64,000 bases of DNA from Streptomyces sp. A0642. GTDB lineage: Bacteria > Actinomycetota > Actinomycetes > Streptomycetales > Streptomycetaceae. Where the stretch lies: the NCBI RefSeq assembly GCF_004795105.1, contig NZ_SSBL01000001.1, positions 780,597 to 844,596 on the forward strand. Reading direction: 5' to 3'. The notes below the pieces were generated by a model, which made no database searches, was not told the DNA's origin, and saw only the letters and a program-made list of their open reading frames with translations. This document shows positions 25,887-34,886 of the stretch, piece after piece (the first letter of the stretch is position 1; each line of letters starts with the position of its first letter). Position numbers and translations under genes: made by a program.

Positions 25887-27635
25887 GTGTCGCAGGACGA
25901 TCAGAAATCGGGTGGCAGGGGGGATCTGTCGGTGACGGCGGACCTGCCCGGCGATCCGACGCAGGGCAGGCGCCCCACGACCGACCGGGTGGTGTTCGGC
26001 GTCACCGCAGTGCTCACCCTGGCGTTCGTGGTCTGGGGAGCCACCGCCACCGACTCGCTGGAGAGCGTCTCCAGCACCTTGCTCAAGGGCCTCATCCACA
26101 ATGGCGGTTGGGCCTTCATGCTGGCCGCCACCGGCTTCGTGGTCTTCGCCCTCTGGCTCGCCATCAGCCGCTACGGAAAGATCTCGCTCGGCCAGGAGGG
26201 TGAGGAGCCGGAATTCAGGACGGTGTCCTGGGTCGCCATGATGTTCAGCGCCGGCATGGGCATCGGCCTGATGTTCTACGGGGTCAGCGAGCCGCTGGCG
26301 CACTTCACCGACCCGCCGCCCGGCACCCGCCCCGCCGACGCCGCCGAAGCGCTGCAGACGGCGATGGCCACCACCCTGTTCCACTGGACGCTCCACCCCT
26401 GGGCGATCTACGCGGTGGTCGGGCTGGCCATCGCGTACAGCACCTACCGGCGCCGCAGGCGGCAGACGATCAGCGCGGTCTTCGAACCACTCATCGGCGC
26501 CCGCCACGCCCACGGCGGATTCGGCCGGCTGATCGACATCCTCGCCATCTTCGCCACGCTCTTCGGCTCGGCCGCATCGCTGGGCCTCGGCGCCCTCCAG
26601 ATCGGCAGCGGATTCCACGAGCTGGACTGGAAGGAGAAGACGGGCACCGGGCTGCTCGTCCTGATCATCGCGGTGCTGACCGTCGCCTTCGTGGCCTCCG
26701 CGATCTCCGGCGTGGAGAAGGGCATCCAATGGCTGTCCAACATCAACATGGTGCTCGCCCTGATCCTCGCCGTCTTCGTGTTCATCGCGGGTCCCACGAT
26801 CATCGTCCTCGACCTGCTGCCCACCTCGATCGGGGCCTACATCGGTGACCTGCCGCAGCTCATCGGCCGCACCGAGGCGACCGGCAAGGGCGAGGTGGCC
26901 ACATGGCTGGGCAGCTGGACCGTCTTCTACTGGGCCTGGTGGATCTCCTGGACGCCCTTCGTGGGCATGTTCATCGCCCGGATCAGCCGGGGCCGGACGA
27001 TCCGCCAGTTCATCGGAGGCGTCATCCTGGTGCCCAGCACCGTCAGCCTGATCTGGTTCGCGATCTTCGGCGGCACCGCGATCAAACTTCAGGAGGCCGG
27101 CGCGCTGAAGGGGGCGAACGCGACACCGGAGGCCCAGCTCTTCGGCGTCCTGCAGCAGTTCCCGATCCCCACCGTGATGAGTCTGCTGGTGATGATCCTG
27201 GTCGGCATCTTCTTCGTCTCGGGCGCGGACGCGGCCTCCATCGTGATGGGCACCCTCTCCCAGAAGGGCATCCTCGAACCGGCCAAGTGGGTCGTCATCT
27301 TCTGGGGTGTCGTCACCGGCGCCGTGGCCGCGATCATGCTGCTGATCGGGAACGGCAAGGGCGATGCGCTGGCCGGCCTGCAGAATCTGACCATTCTGGT
27401 GGCCGCGCCCTTCACCTTCGTCATGATCGGCATGTGCGTGGCCCTGATGCGGGACCTGCGGCAGGACCCGCTGATCGTGCGCCGGGAGTTCGGCGTGGAA
27501 GCCGTCGAGTCCGCGGTCATCGAGGGGCACGCCAAGTACGCCGGCGACTTCGAGATCCGGATCGGCCCCGGCGGCAGCCAGATCACCACCGAGCACCACG
27601 ACAAGCCCGGCGGTTCGACGGCGGCGGACGGCTGA
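25887..27635 (+). CDS. BCCT family (choline/glycine betaine/carnitine) transporter
   Basis: 582-aa membrane protein with about 12 hydrophobic helices. The family signature GSWTVFYWAWWISWTPFVG followed by MFIARISRGRTIRQFI is present, with the aromatic Trp box that binds the trimethylammonium group. MMFSAGMGIGLMFYGVSEP matches helix 3 of BetP/OpuD; the Gly-rich GMGIGL there suggests Na+-coupled uptake. The C-terminal tail is about 60 aa and charged. GTG 25887 has GAAAGG eight bases upstream; GTG 25878 overlaps that site. Likely osmoprotectant import. Confidence 0.95.
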   Translation: MSQDDQKSGGRGDLSVTADLPGDPTQGRRPTTDRVVFGVTAVLTLAFVVWGATATDSLESVSSTLLKGLIHNGGWAFMLAATGFVVFALWLAISRYGKISLGQEGEEPEFRTVSWVAMMFSAGMGIGLMFYGVSEPLAHFTDPPPGTRPADAAEALQTAMATTLFHWTLHPWAIYAVVGLAIAYSTYRRRRRQTISAVFEPLIGARHAHGGFGRLIDILAIFATLFGSAASLGLGALQIGSGFHELDWKEKTGTGLLVLIIAVLTVAFVASAISGVEKGIQWLSNINMVLALILAVFVFIAGPTIIVLDLLPTSIGAYIGDLPQLIGRTEATGKGEVATWLGSWTVFYWAWWISWTPFVGMFIARISRGRTIRQFIGGVILVPSTVSLIWFAIFGGTAIKLQEAGALKGANATPEAQLFGVLQQFPIPTVMSLLVMILVGIFFVSGADAASIVMGTLSQKGILEPAKWVVIFWGVVTGAVAAIMLLIGNGKGDALAGLQNLTILVAAPFTFVMIGMCVALMRDLRQDPLIVRREFGVEAVESAVIEGHAKYAGDFEIRIGPGGSQITTEHHDKPGGSTAADG

Positions 27636-27789
27636 ACGGGGACGTACGCGGTACGCGGCGGCTCGGCCCACCGGCTGGGCTGCCGCACCCGCGCACCCCG
27701 GCCGCCGTCGGGCGGGCGCTCCGCCTCCGCGCTCGCCCACCGGGCGGGCGGCCGGGGCGGTCCGGCGGCAGATTAGGATCGGCACCCTG

Positions 27790-29427
27790 ATGACTGCCAC
27801 TCTCGTCGCCAAGGACCTCGCCGCCGGACACGGCGACCGCACACTCTTCGCCGAGCTCGACCTCGTGGTCGCGCCCGGTGACGTGATCGGTCTCGTCGGA
27901 GTCAACGGCGCCGGAAAATCGTCGCTGCTCCGGCTGCTCGCCGGGCTCGACCAGCCGGAGGAGGGCGAGCTGCGGCTCTCCCCGCCCACCGCCACCGTCG
28001 GCCACCTGCCGCAGGAGCCGGAGCGCCGCCCCGACGAGACCGTGCGCGCGTTCCTGGCCCGCCGCACGGGCGTCGCCGACGCCCAGGCGGCGATGGACAC
28101 CGCCACGCAGGCACTCGTGGACGGCGCCCCCGGCGCCGACGACGCCTACTCCGAGTCGCTGGAGCGCTGGCTCGCACTCGGCGGCGCGGACCTCGACGAG
28201 CGGGCCGAGGAGATCGCGGCCGACCTCGGCCTGACCGTCGGACTCGACCTGCCGATGACCGCGCTCTCCGGCGGCCAGGCCGCCCGTGCGGGACTCGCCT
28301 CGCTGCTGCTGTCGCGCTACGACGTCTTCCTCCTGGACGAGCCCACCAACGACCTCGACCTGGACGGTCTGGAACGGCTGGAGCGGTACGTCTCCGGGCT
28401 GCGCGCCGGTACGGTCGTCATCAGCCATGACCGCGAGTTCCTGATGCGCACGGTCACCAAGGTGCTCGAGCTCGACCTCGCCCAGCAGCAGATCAACCTG
28501 TACGGCGGTGGCTACGCGGCCTACCTGGAGGAGCGCGAGCGCGCCCGCAGGCACGCCCGCGAGGAGTTCGAGGAGTACGCGGACAAGCGCTCGGCGCTCG
28601 AGGGCCGGGCGCTGATGCAGCGTTCCTGGATGGACAAGGGCGTCAGGAACGCCCGCCGCAAGGCCGGCGACTCCGACAAGATGGCCCGCAAGTTCCGCAG
28701 CGAGTCGAGCGAGAAGCAGGCGGCGAAGGCGCGGCAGACCCAGCGCATGATCGAGCGCCTCGATGTCGTGGACGAGCCGCGCAAGGAGTGGGAGCTGCGG
28801 ATGGAGATCGCCTCGGCTCCCCGCTCCGGCTCCGTCGTGGCCACCCTGCGCGAGGCCCGGGTCGTGCGCGGCGACTTCGCGTTCGGGCCGGCCTCGCTCC
28901 AGATCGACTGGGCGGACCGGGTCGCCATCACCGGCGCCAACGGGGCCGGCAAGTCGACGCTGCTCGCCGCCCTGCTGGGCCGTCTCCCGCTGGACTCGGG
29001 GCACGCGAGTCTGGGCTCGGGCGTGGTGGTCGGCGAGGTCGACCAGGCACGGAAGCTGTTCCACGGTTCGGAGAAGCTCCTGGAAGCGTTCTGCGCGGCC
29101 GTCCCGGACACGGAACCCGCGGAGGTCCGTACGCTGCTCGCCAAGTTCGGCCTGCGGGCCGACCACGTGATGCGCCCGGCGACCACGCTCTCCCCGGGTG
29201 AACGCACCCGGGCGGCGCTCGCCCTCCTCCAGGGCCGGGGCGTCAATCTTCTCGTGCTGGACGAGCCTACGAACCACCTGGACCTGCCCGCGATCGAACA
29301 GCTGGAGTCGGCACTGGACTCCTACACGGGGACCCTGCTGCTGGTCACGCACGACCGCCGGATGCTGGAGGCGGTCCGCACGACCCGCCGCGTCGAGGTG
29401 GCGGCGGGCCGGGTGACGGAGATCTGA
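27790..29427 (+). CDS. ABC-F family ATPase (ribosome-associated)
   Basis: 545-aa soluble protein with two ABC cassettes and no membrane segment. Walker A motifs GVNGAGKSS and GANGAGKST, signatures LSGGQAARAGL and LSPGERTRAAL, and Walker B FLLDEPTNDLD and LVLDEPTNHLD are all intact. The linker between cassettes is charged, as expected for the P-site tRNA interaction motif. ABC-F proteins rescue stalled ribosomes or protect them from antibiotics; this one has no antibiotic cluster beside it, so a housekeeping (EttA/Uup-like) role is more likely. Confidence 0.95.
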   Translation: MTATLVAKDLAAGHGDRTLFAELDLVVAPGDVIGLVGVNGAGKSSLLRLLAGLDQPEEGELRLSPPTATVGHLPQEPERRPDETVRAFLARRTGVADAQAAMDTATQALVDGAPGADDAYSESLERWLALGGADLDERAEEIAADLGLTVGLDLPMTALSGGQAARAGLASLLLSRYDVFLLDEPTNDLDLDGLERLERYVSGLRAGTVVISHDREFLMRTVTKVLELDLAQQQINLYGGGYAAYLEERERARRHAREEFEEYADKRSALEGRALMQRSWMDKGVRNARRKAGDSDKMARKFRSESSEKQAAKARQTQRMIERLDVVDEPRKEWELRMEIASAPRSGSVVATLREARVVRGDFAFGPASLQIDWADRVAITGANGAGKSTLLAALLGRLPLDSGHASLGSGVVVGEVDQARKLFHGSEKLLEAFCAAVPDTEPAEVRTLLAKFGLRADHVMRPATTLSPGERTRAALALLQGRGVNLLVLDEPTNHLDLPAIEQLESALDSYTGTLLLVTHDRRMLEAVRTTRRVEVAAGRVTEI

Positions 29428-29478
29428 CAACCCGGGCTGCCCGTTCGAAGAGCGGGGCCCGGGGCGCATCCCCGGTTG

Positions 29479-29535
29479 CGGGAAGGGTGCGAGGTGGGGT
29501 CCGCCGCCGGCGTCCCCCACCTCGCACCCTTCCCG
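29479..29535. terminator. 21-bp bidirectional hairpin terminator
   Basis: Positions 29479-29499 pair perfectly with 29515-29535 (CGGGAAGGGTGCGAGGTGGGG and its complement), leaving a 15-nt loop. It fills the gap between the convergent ABC-F and tex genes. The longest perfect stem I saw in the window. Confidence 0.9.
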
Positions 29536-29542
29536 CCCTTGG

Positions 29543-32008
29543 CTATCGCTTCTTGCCGCCCTGCCCGGGCTCCAGCAGCCCCGCCCGCCGCAGTGCATCG
29601 GCCATCGCGCCGTTGGCCGGAGCCGCAGCCGGCGCCTGGCGAGCGCCACCGCCGTTGCCACCCGCGCCACCGCGCCGGTCACGTCCCTGGCCGCCCTGAC
29701 CGCTGCCCTGACGGCCCTGGCCACCGCCCTGGCCGCCCCGAGGGCCGCCGCCCTGGCCCTGTCGCTGCCGCGGCGGACGCCCGCCGCGCTCACCGGCGCC
29801 CGCGGCGGAAACCGTACCGGAGCCGCCACCGGCCCCCGCCTCGTCGTCCAGCCGCAGCGTCAACGAGATCCGCTTGCGCGGAATGTCGACCTCCATCACC
29901 TTGACGCGGACGACGTCACCCGGCTTCACGACATCGCGCGGGTCCTTCACGAAGGTCCGCGACATCGCCGACACATGCACCAGACCGTCCTGGTGCACGC
30001 CGACGTCCACGAACGCGCCGAACGCCGCGACGTTCGTCACGACCCCCTCCAGCACCATGCCCGGGACCAGGTCGCCGATCTTCTCGACGCCTTCCTTGAA
30101 GGTGGCCGTCTTGAAGGCGGGACGCGGGTCGCGCCCCGGCTTCTCCAGCTCCTTGATGATGTCGGTGACGGTCGGCAGCCCGAACTTCTCGTCCACGAAG
30201 TCGTCGGCCCGCAGCGTCCGCAGCACGCTCGTGTTGCCGATCAGCGAGGCGACGTCCCAGCCCGTCCGCTTCACCATCGCGCGGACCACCGGGTATGCCT
30301 CCGGGTGGACACTGGACGCGTCCAGCGGGTCGTCGCCGCGGATCCGGAGGAAGCCCGCGCACTGTTCGTACGCCTTGGGGCCGAGCCTGGCCACATCCTT
30401 GAGGCCCTTGCGCGAGCGGAAGGGGCCGTTGGCGTCGCGGTGCGCCACGATGTTCTCCGCGAGCCCCGACCCGATGCCGGAGACCCGTGAGAGCAGCGGC
30501 GCGGACGCGGTGTTGACGTCGACCCCGACCCCGTTCACACAGTCCTCGACGACCGCGTCCAGCGAACGCGAAAGCTTCACCTCGGACAGGTCGTGCTGGT
30601 ACTGACCGACACCGATGGACTTCGGGTCGATCTTCACCAGTTCGGCCAGGGGGTCCTGGAGGCGGCGCGCGATCGAGACGGCGCCGCGCAAGGACACGTC
30701 CATGTCCGGCAGTTCCTGCGAGGCGAAGGCCGAGGCGGAGTACACGGAGGCGCCCGCCTCCGAAACCATCACCTTGGTGAGCTTCAACTCCGGGTGCTTT
30801 TCGCACAGTTCACCGGCGAGCTTGTCCGTCTCGCGCGAGGCGGTGCCGTTGCCGATCGCGATCAGATCGACATCGTGCGCCTTCGCCAGCTGCTCCAGCC
30901 TGGCGAGCGACTGGTCCCACTTGTTGGCCGGGACGTGCGGATAGATGACATCGGTCGCGACGACCTTGCCGGTCGCGTCGACGACGGCGACCTTCACCCC
31001 GGTACGGAAGCCCGGGTCGAGCCCGAGCGTGGCCCGCGTCCCGGCCGGCGCTGCCAGCAGCAGATCGCGCAGGTTGGAGGCGAAGACGCGTACCGCCTCG
31101 TCCTCCGCGGCCGTGCGCAGCCGCAGCCGCAGATCGATTCCGAGGTGGACGAGGATCCGGGTCCGCCAGGCCCAGCGCACCGTGTCGGCCAGCCATGGGT
31201 CGCCGGGGCGCCCGCGGTCGTTCACCCCGAAGCGGCGGGCCACCATGTTCTCGTACGAGGACGGGCCGGGCGTGTCGGACGGCTCCTCCGGCTCCAGGAC
31301 CAGGTCGAGGACGTCCTCCTTTTCACCGCGGAGCATCGCGAGCACCCGGTGCGAGGGCAGCGCGGTGAAGGGCTCGGCGAAGTCGAAGTAGTCCGCGAAC
31401 TTGGCGCCCGCCTCCTCCTTGCCGTCCCGCACCTTCGCCGTCAGCCGCCCGCGCGACCACATGCGCTCACGCAGGTCGCCGATCAGGTCGGCGTCCTCCG
31501 AGAAGCGCTCGGTGAGGATGGCGCGGGCCCCCTCCAGGGCCGCCGCGGCGTCCGCGACCCCCTTGTCCGCGTCGACGAAGGCGGCGGCCGCGACCAGCGG
31601 ATCCCTCGACGGGTCGTCGAGCAGCCCCGAGGCGAGCGGTTCGAGACCGGCCTCACGGGCGATCTGGGCCTTGGTGCGCCGCTTCGGTTTGAACGGGAGG
31701 TAGATGTCCTCCAGGCGCGCCTTGGTGTCGGCGCCCCGGATCCGCGCCTCCAGGGCCTCGTCGAGCTTGCCCTGCTCCCGGACCGATTCGAGGATCGCCG
31801 CACGGCGCTCCTCCAGCTCCCGCAGATACCGCAAGCGCTCCTCGAGCGTGCGCAGCTGCGCGTCGTCGAGCATCTCGGTCGCTTCCTTGCGGTAGCGCGC
31901 GATGAACGGCACGGTCGATCCGCCGTCGAGCAGCTCGACGGCCGCCCTCACCTGTCGCTCGCGTACGCCGAGCTCCTCGGCGATCCTGCCTTCGATGGAC
32001 GTCGTCAC
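29543..32008 (-). CDS. tex: Tex family RNA-binding transcription accessory protein
   Basis: 821-aa protein. Order: Tex N-terminal helical domain (about 1-190, STVPFIARYRKEATEMLDDA, DIYLPFKPKRRTKAQIA), YqgF-like nuclease-fold domain (from LGLDPGFRTGVKVAVVD, about 326), helix-hairpin-helix repeats (about 490-560, VNTASAPLLSRVSGIG), and an S1 domain (about 648-720, GMVLEGVVTNVAAFGAFVDVG). A low-complexity Gly/Gln/Arg tail of about 90 residues (GQGG repeats) follows and may bind RNA or drive condensation. GTG 32008 precedes the conserved SIEGRIAEELG; its ribosome site is weak. Conserved housekeeping gene. Confidence 0.95.
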   Translation of the reverse strand: MTTSIEGRIAEELGVRERQVRAAVELLDGGSTVPFIARYRKEATEMLDDAQLRTLEERLRYLRELEERRAAILESVREQGKLDEALEARIRGADTKARLEDIYLPFKPKRRTKAQIAREAGLEPLASGLLDDPSRDPLVAAAAFVDADKGVADAAAALEGARAILTERFSEDADLIGDLRERMWSRGRLTAKVRDGKEEAGAKFADYFDFAEPFTALPSHRVLAMLRGEKEDVLDLVLEPEEPSDTPGPSSYENMVARRFGVNDRGRPGDPWLADTVRWAWRTRILVHLGIDLRLRLRTAAEDEAVRVFASNLRDLLLAAPAGTRATLGLDPGFRTGVKVAVVDATGKVVATDVIYPHVPANKWDQSLARLEQLAKAHDVDLIAIGNGTASRETDKLAGELCEKHPELKLTKVMVSEAGASVYSASAFASQELPDMDVSLRGAVSIARRLQDPLAELVKIDPKSIGVGQYQHDLSEVKLSRSLDAVVEDCVNGVGVDVNTASAPLLSRVSGIGSGLAENIVAHRDANGPFRSRKGLKDVARLGPKAYEQCAGFLRIRGDDPLDASSVHPEAYPVVRAMVKRTGWDVASLIGNTSVLRTLRADDFVDEKFGLPTVTDIIKELEKPGRDPRPAFKTATFKEGVEKIGDLVPGMVLEGVVTNVAAFGAFVDVGVHQDGLVHVSAMSRTFVKDPRDVVKPGDVVRVKVMEVDIPRKRISLTLRLDDEAGAGGGSGTVSAAGAGERGGRPPRQRQGQGGGPRGGQGGGQGRQGSGQGGQGRDRRGGAGGNGGGARQAPAAAPANGAMADALRRAGLLEPGQGGKKR

Positions 32009-32103
32009 GGTTCTACCGACTCGCCTTCTCCTGCTGGCTGTGCTGGTCGGACCCGGGGCCGGCCGTTCGGACCGGCGCCGGAGCCACTCGCCTGCATTGT
32101 GCC

Positions 32104-32135
32104 GGGTGGCCGGGCGCCGTGTCGCCCGACCACCC
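32104..32135. terminator. Imperfect hairpin downstream of the SCO6745-family gene
   Basis: GGGTGG-C-CGGGCG pairs with CGCCCG-A-CCACCC, two 6-bp stems with one mismatch and a 6-nt loop. It lies between the minus-strand gene upstream and tex. Confidence 0.5.
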
Positions 32136-32163
32136 GAGTTACCGGCCGCCGGTTTCCGGCAGG

Positions 32164-33021
32164 TCAGCCGGTCGCGTCGGCCGGAAACGCGCCTGCCGCC
32201 AGCGCGATGCCGAGGAACCCGCGCCCCAGTTCGGTCAGCCGGGCCACGCCCGCCCCGCCGAGGTGCTCGTACGGCGCCAGATCCATCCGGTCCGTGGCCT
32301 CCTCCAGACCGGTCCGCAGCGCGGCGCCCTCCTCCGTCAACCCGCCCTCCGCGGTGAGCAGTCCACGCTCGCGCAGCCGGGCGGACGCGTCCTCCCAGTC
32401 GGTGCGCCGCCAGCCCCGGCTGGCCAGGATCCAGCGCGGTGCCATGCCCTTGCCGGTGGCGGTGTGGCTGACCAGCGCCTCCAGCGGGTCGAGCGAGGCG
32501 GCGAGAAGGGCGGCGAGATGGGCGTCGCCGCGGTGCTCGCGCAGCAGCGTCGCGGCGTGCCAGTACGCCAGGTGCGGCTGCTCGGGCACCGGGAGATCGG
32601 CGTGCGCCGCGTAGAGCGGCCGGGCGTGTCGCGTGCAGCCCTCGGTGGCGCGCAGGGCCAGCTGCGCCGCCTCGGCCATCTCGGGTGAGGCGATGACCTC
32701 CTCGCCGAGCAGCCGGCGCAGGGTCGAGTCGGCGGCCCGCAGCCGCGCCGCCAGCACCTCCTCGGGCGAGGCGGTGTCCCAGACGGCGGGCACGTGCCGG
32801 GCCACCAGCTCGTGGTTGAAGTTGTAGAACGTGGCGGTGACCGTGCCCGGGCCGACCGCGCCCATGGCGGCCGCCCGCGCGGCGAAGTAGGCGGCCGAGG
32901 GGTTGTCGATCCCGATCCCGGCGAACTCCTTGCCGAGGTCGGGGGAGAAGTAGAGCGCGGAGTGCAGCGGGTTGAGCGCGTTGTGGCAGCGGCGTCCGGC
33001 GCGAGGAGGGAGAGTACTCAT
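32164..33021 (-). CDS. SCO6745 family protein (MarR-like fold, function unknown)
   Basis: 285-aa soluble protein matching the actinobacterial 'SCO6745 family'. It has the N-terminal RRCHNALNPLHSALYFSPDLG, AAYFAARAAAMGAVGPGTVTA and FYNFNHELVARHVPAVW stretches, and a C-terminal helical half with a winged-helix-like segment (RRTDWEDASARLRERGLL, TEEGAALR). The name of the family itself agrees with synteny to S. coelicolor. No catalytic motif is visible. Start at ATG 33021 gives the conserved N-terminus. Confidence 0.85.
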   Translation of the reverse strand: MSTLPPRAGRRCHNALNPLHSALYFSPDLGKEFAGIGIDNPSAAYFAARAAAMGAVGPGTVTATFYNFNHELVARHVPAVWDTASPEEVLAARLRAADSTLRRLLGEEVIASPEMAEAAQLALRATEGCTRHARPLYAAHADLPVPEQPHLAYWHAATLLREHRGDAHLAALLAASLDPLEALVSHTATGKGMAPRWILASRGWRRTDWEDASARLRERGLLTAEGGLTEEGAALRTGLEEATDRMDLAPYEHLGGAGVARLTELGRGFLGIALAAGAFPADATG

Positions 33022-33147
33022 GCCCGCACGTTACCGACTGGTCGGTACGTGTAGGAACCCCGGGCCGGGAGTGAATCCCGCCGCAGCCCGGCATGGCAGG
33101 AAAGGTGGGGATCTCGTCATTGCGGGCATCCGGCCCGGCCGCCCAGG

Positions 33148-34122
33148 ATGGCGGACATGAAGCAGCGAACCGTACTCGTCGTCCTCTTCGACGGCATCCA
33201 GAGCCTGGATGTGACCGGACCCATGGAGGTCTTCGCCGGCGCCTCCCGGTTCCCCGGAGTCTCGTACGACCTGCGCACCGCCTCGCTGGACGGTGCGCCG
33301 GTGCGCTCGTCCTGCGGCCTCGCCCTGGTCCCCGACAGCGGCCTCGCCGAGGCCGCGACGCCCCACACGCTTCTCGTCCCGGGCGGTCAGGGCACCCGGG
33401 ATCCCGCCCCCGCCCTCGTCGACTGGCTGCGCGTGCACGGTCCCCGTCCGGAACGGCTCGTCTCCGTCTGCAGCGGCGCCCTCCTGCTCGCCGCGGCCGG
33501 ACAGCTCGACGGACACCGGGTGACCACCCACTGGAACGTCTGCGAACACCTCGCCCGCACCTACCCCGCCGTCGAGGTCGACCCCGAGCCGATCTTCGTA
33601 CGCGACGGCAGGCTCGCCACCTCCGCCGGGGTCACCGCGGGCATCGACCTGGCGCTCGCCCTCGTCGAGGAGGACCACGGCCGGGAGGTGGCGCTCACCG
33701 TGGCCCGGCACCTGGTGGTCTTTCTGCGCAGACCGGGCAACCAGTCCCAGTTCAGTGCCCAGCTCACCGCCCAGACGGCCCGTCGTGAACCGCTGCGCGC
33801 GGTCCAGCACTGGATCACCGAACATCCCGGCGAGGACCTCTCCGTCGAATCCCTCGCCGCCCGCGCCCGGCTCTCGCCGCGCCACTTCGCCCGCGCGTTC
33901 CAGGCGGAGACCGGCATGACCCCCGGCCGGTACGTCGACCGTGTCCGCCTCGAACAGGCCCGCCGGCTCCTGGAGGACACCACCGACGGCGTCACCCGGA
34001 TCGCGCGCAGCTGCGGCTACGGGACCCCGGAAGCGATGCGCCGGGCGTTCCTCAAGGCGGTGGGCACGGGGCCCGCCGAATACCGCCGGAGGTTCGGCTC
34101 CCGCCCGGTCCATCCGCAGTAA
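33148..34122 (+). CDS. GlxA-type AraC regulator with DJ-1/PfpI domain
   Basis: 324-aa regulator. The N-terminal DJ-1/PfpI-like domain (about 8-190) holds the nucleophile-elbow Cys in VSVCSGALLLAAAG. The C-terminal AraC double HTH (about 220-320) has SVESLAARARLSPRHFARAF and GVTRIARSCGYGTPEAMRRAF. Proteins of this build are activators or repressors that sense small molecules through the DJ-1 part. ATG 33148 and ATG 33157 are both possible; the AGGA at 33144-33147 favours 33157. The next gene is a stand-alone DJ-1 protein only 33 bp away, so it is the likely target and co-transcribed partner. Confidence 0.9.
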   Translation: MADMKQRTVLVVLFDGIQSLDVTGPMEVFAGASRFPGVSYDLRTASLDGAPVRSSCGLALVPDSGLAEAATPHTLLVPGGQGTRDPAPALVDWLRVHGPRPERLVSVCSGALLLAAAGQLDGHRVTTHWNVCEHLARTYPAVEVDPEPIFVRDGRLATSAGVTAGIDLALALVEEDHGREVALTVARHLVVFLRRPGNQSQFSAQLTAQTARREPLRAVQHWITEHPGEDLSVESLAARARLSPRHFARAFQAETGMTPGRYVDRVRLEQARRLLEDTTDGVTRIARSCGYGTPEAMRRAFLKAVGTGPAEYRRRFGSRPVHPQ

Positions 34123-34155
34123 CCCGCTCACCGACCGAAAGGCAGGCACACACCC

Positions 34156-34791
34156 ATGCAGATCGCCCTCCTCCTCTTCGACCGCTTCACGGCGCTGGAC
34201 GCCGTCGGGCCGTACGAGATCCTCTCCCGCGCGCCCGGTGCCGAGACCGTCTTCGTCGCCGAGTCGGCCGGCGAGGTGCGCAACGACAACGGAAGCCTCG
34301 CGCTGATCGCCGACCGGTCACTGGACGACGTCCCGGCCCCCGATCTGGTGATCGTCCCCGGCGGCCCCGGGCAGAGCGCCCAGATGGAGAACGAGGCCCT
34401 CCTCGGCTGGCTGCGCCGGGCCGATGCCACCAGCACCTGGACGACGTCCGTCTGCACCGGATCACTGCTGCTCGCGTCCGCCGGACTCCTGGAGGGGCGG
34501 CGCGCCACCTCGCACTGGCTCGCGCTGGAGACGCTGAAGGAGTACGGCGCCGAGCCGACCGGGGAACGCGTCGTCACCGACGGCAAGTACGTCACCGCCG
34601 CGGGAGTCTCCTCGGGCATCGACATGGGCCTGACCCTGCTGGGCCGGATCGCCGGTGACGCGCACGCCCAGGCCGTGCAACTGCTCACGGAGTACGACCC
34701 GCAGCCGCCCTACGACGCGGGATCACCGCAGAAGGCCCCGGCCGCGATCGTCGAGGAGTGGCGCGCCAAAAGCCGCTTCCTCCTCCAGTAG
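34156..34791 (+). CDS. DJ-1/PfpI family protein (isonitrile hydratase-like)
   Basis: 211-aa single-domain DJ-1/PfpI protein. Conserved pieces: LLLFDRFTALDAVGPYEILS, the LVIVPGGPG loop, and the elbow Cys in TSVCTGSLLLASAGLL followed by ATSHWLALE. This pattern resembles isonitrile hydratase and other class I glutamine amidotransferase-like hydrolases rather than glyoxalase III. It follows the GlxA-type regulator by 33 bp, with GAAAGGCAGG upstream of ATG 34156. Confidence 0.9.
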   Translation: MQIALLLFDRFTALDAVGPYEILSRAPGAETVFVAESAGEVRNDNGSLALIADRSLDDVPAPDLVIVPGGPGQSAQMENEALLGWLRRADATSTWTTSVCTGSLLLASAGLLEGRRATSHWLALETLKEYGAEPTGERVVTDGKYVTAAGVSSGIDMGLTLLGRIAGDAHAQAVQLLTEYDPQPPYDAGSPQKAPAAIVEEWRAKSRFLLQ

Positions 34792-34820
34792 CGGCCCCAC
34801 CCCGACCTGGCCGGATGAAG

Positions 34821-34886
34821 GTGGCGGCCACCCGGCCGGCCACGTCAAGCAGTGGCGGCCCTATGCCCCGGCCGGCCACGTGAAGC
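34821..34886. repeat. Direct repeat duplicating a gene 3' end
   Basis: 34831-34850 (CCCGGCCGGCCACGTCAAGC) repeats 34867-34886 with one mismatch, and GTGGCGGCC precedes each copy. The second copy is the last codons of the minus-strand crotonase-fold gene, so its end has been copied about 36 bp downstream. Confidence 0.7.

Noticed and set aside
27790..29427. Antibiotic-resistance ABC-F (Ard/Vga type)
   Set aside because: No resistance or biosynthesis genes adjoin it; a housekeeping ABC-F fits better.
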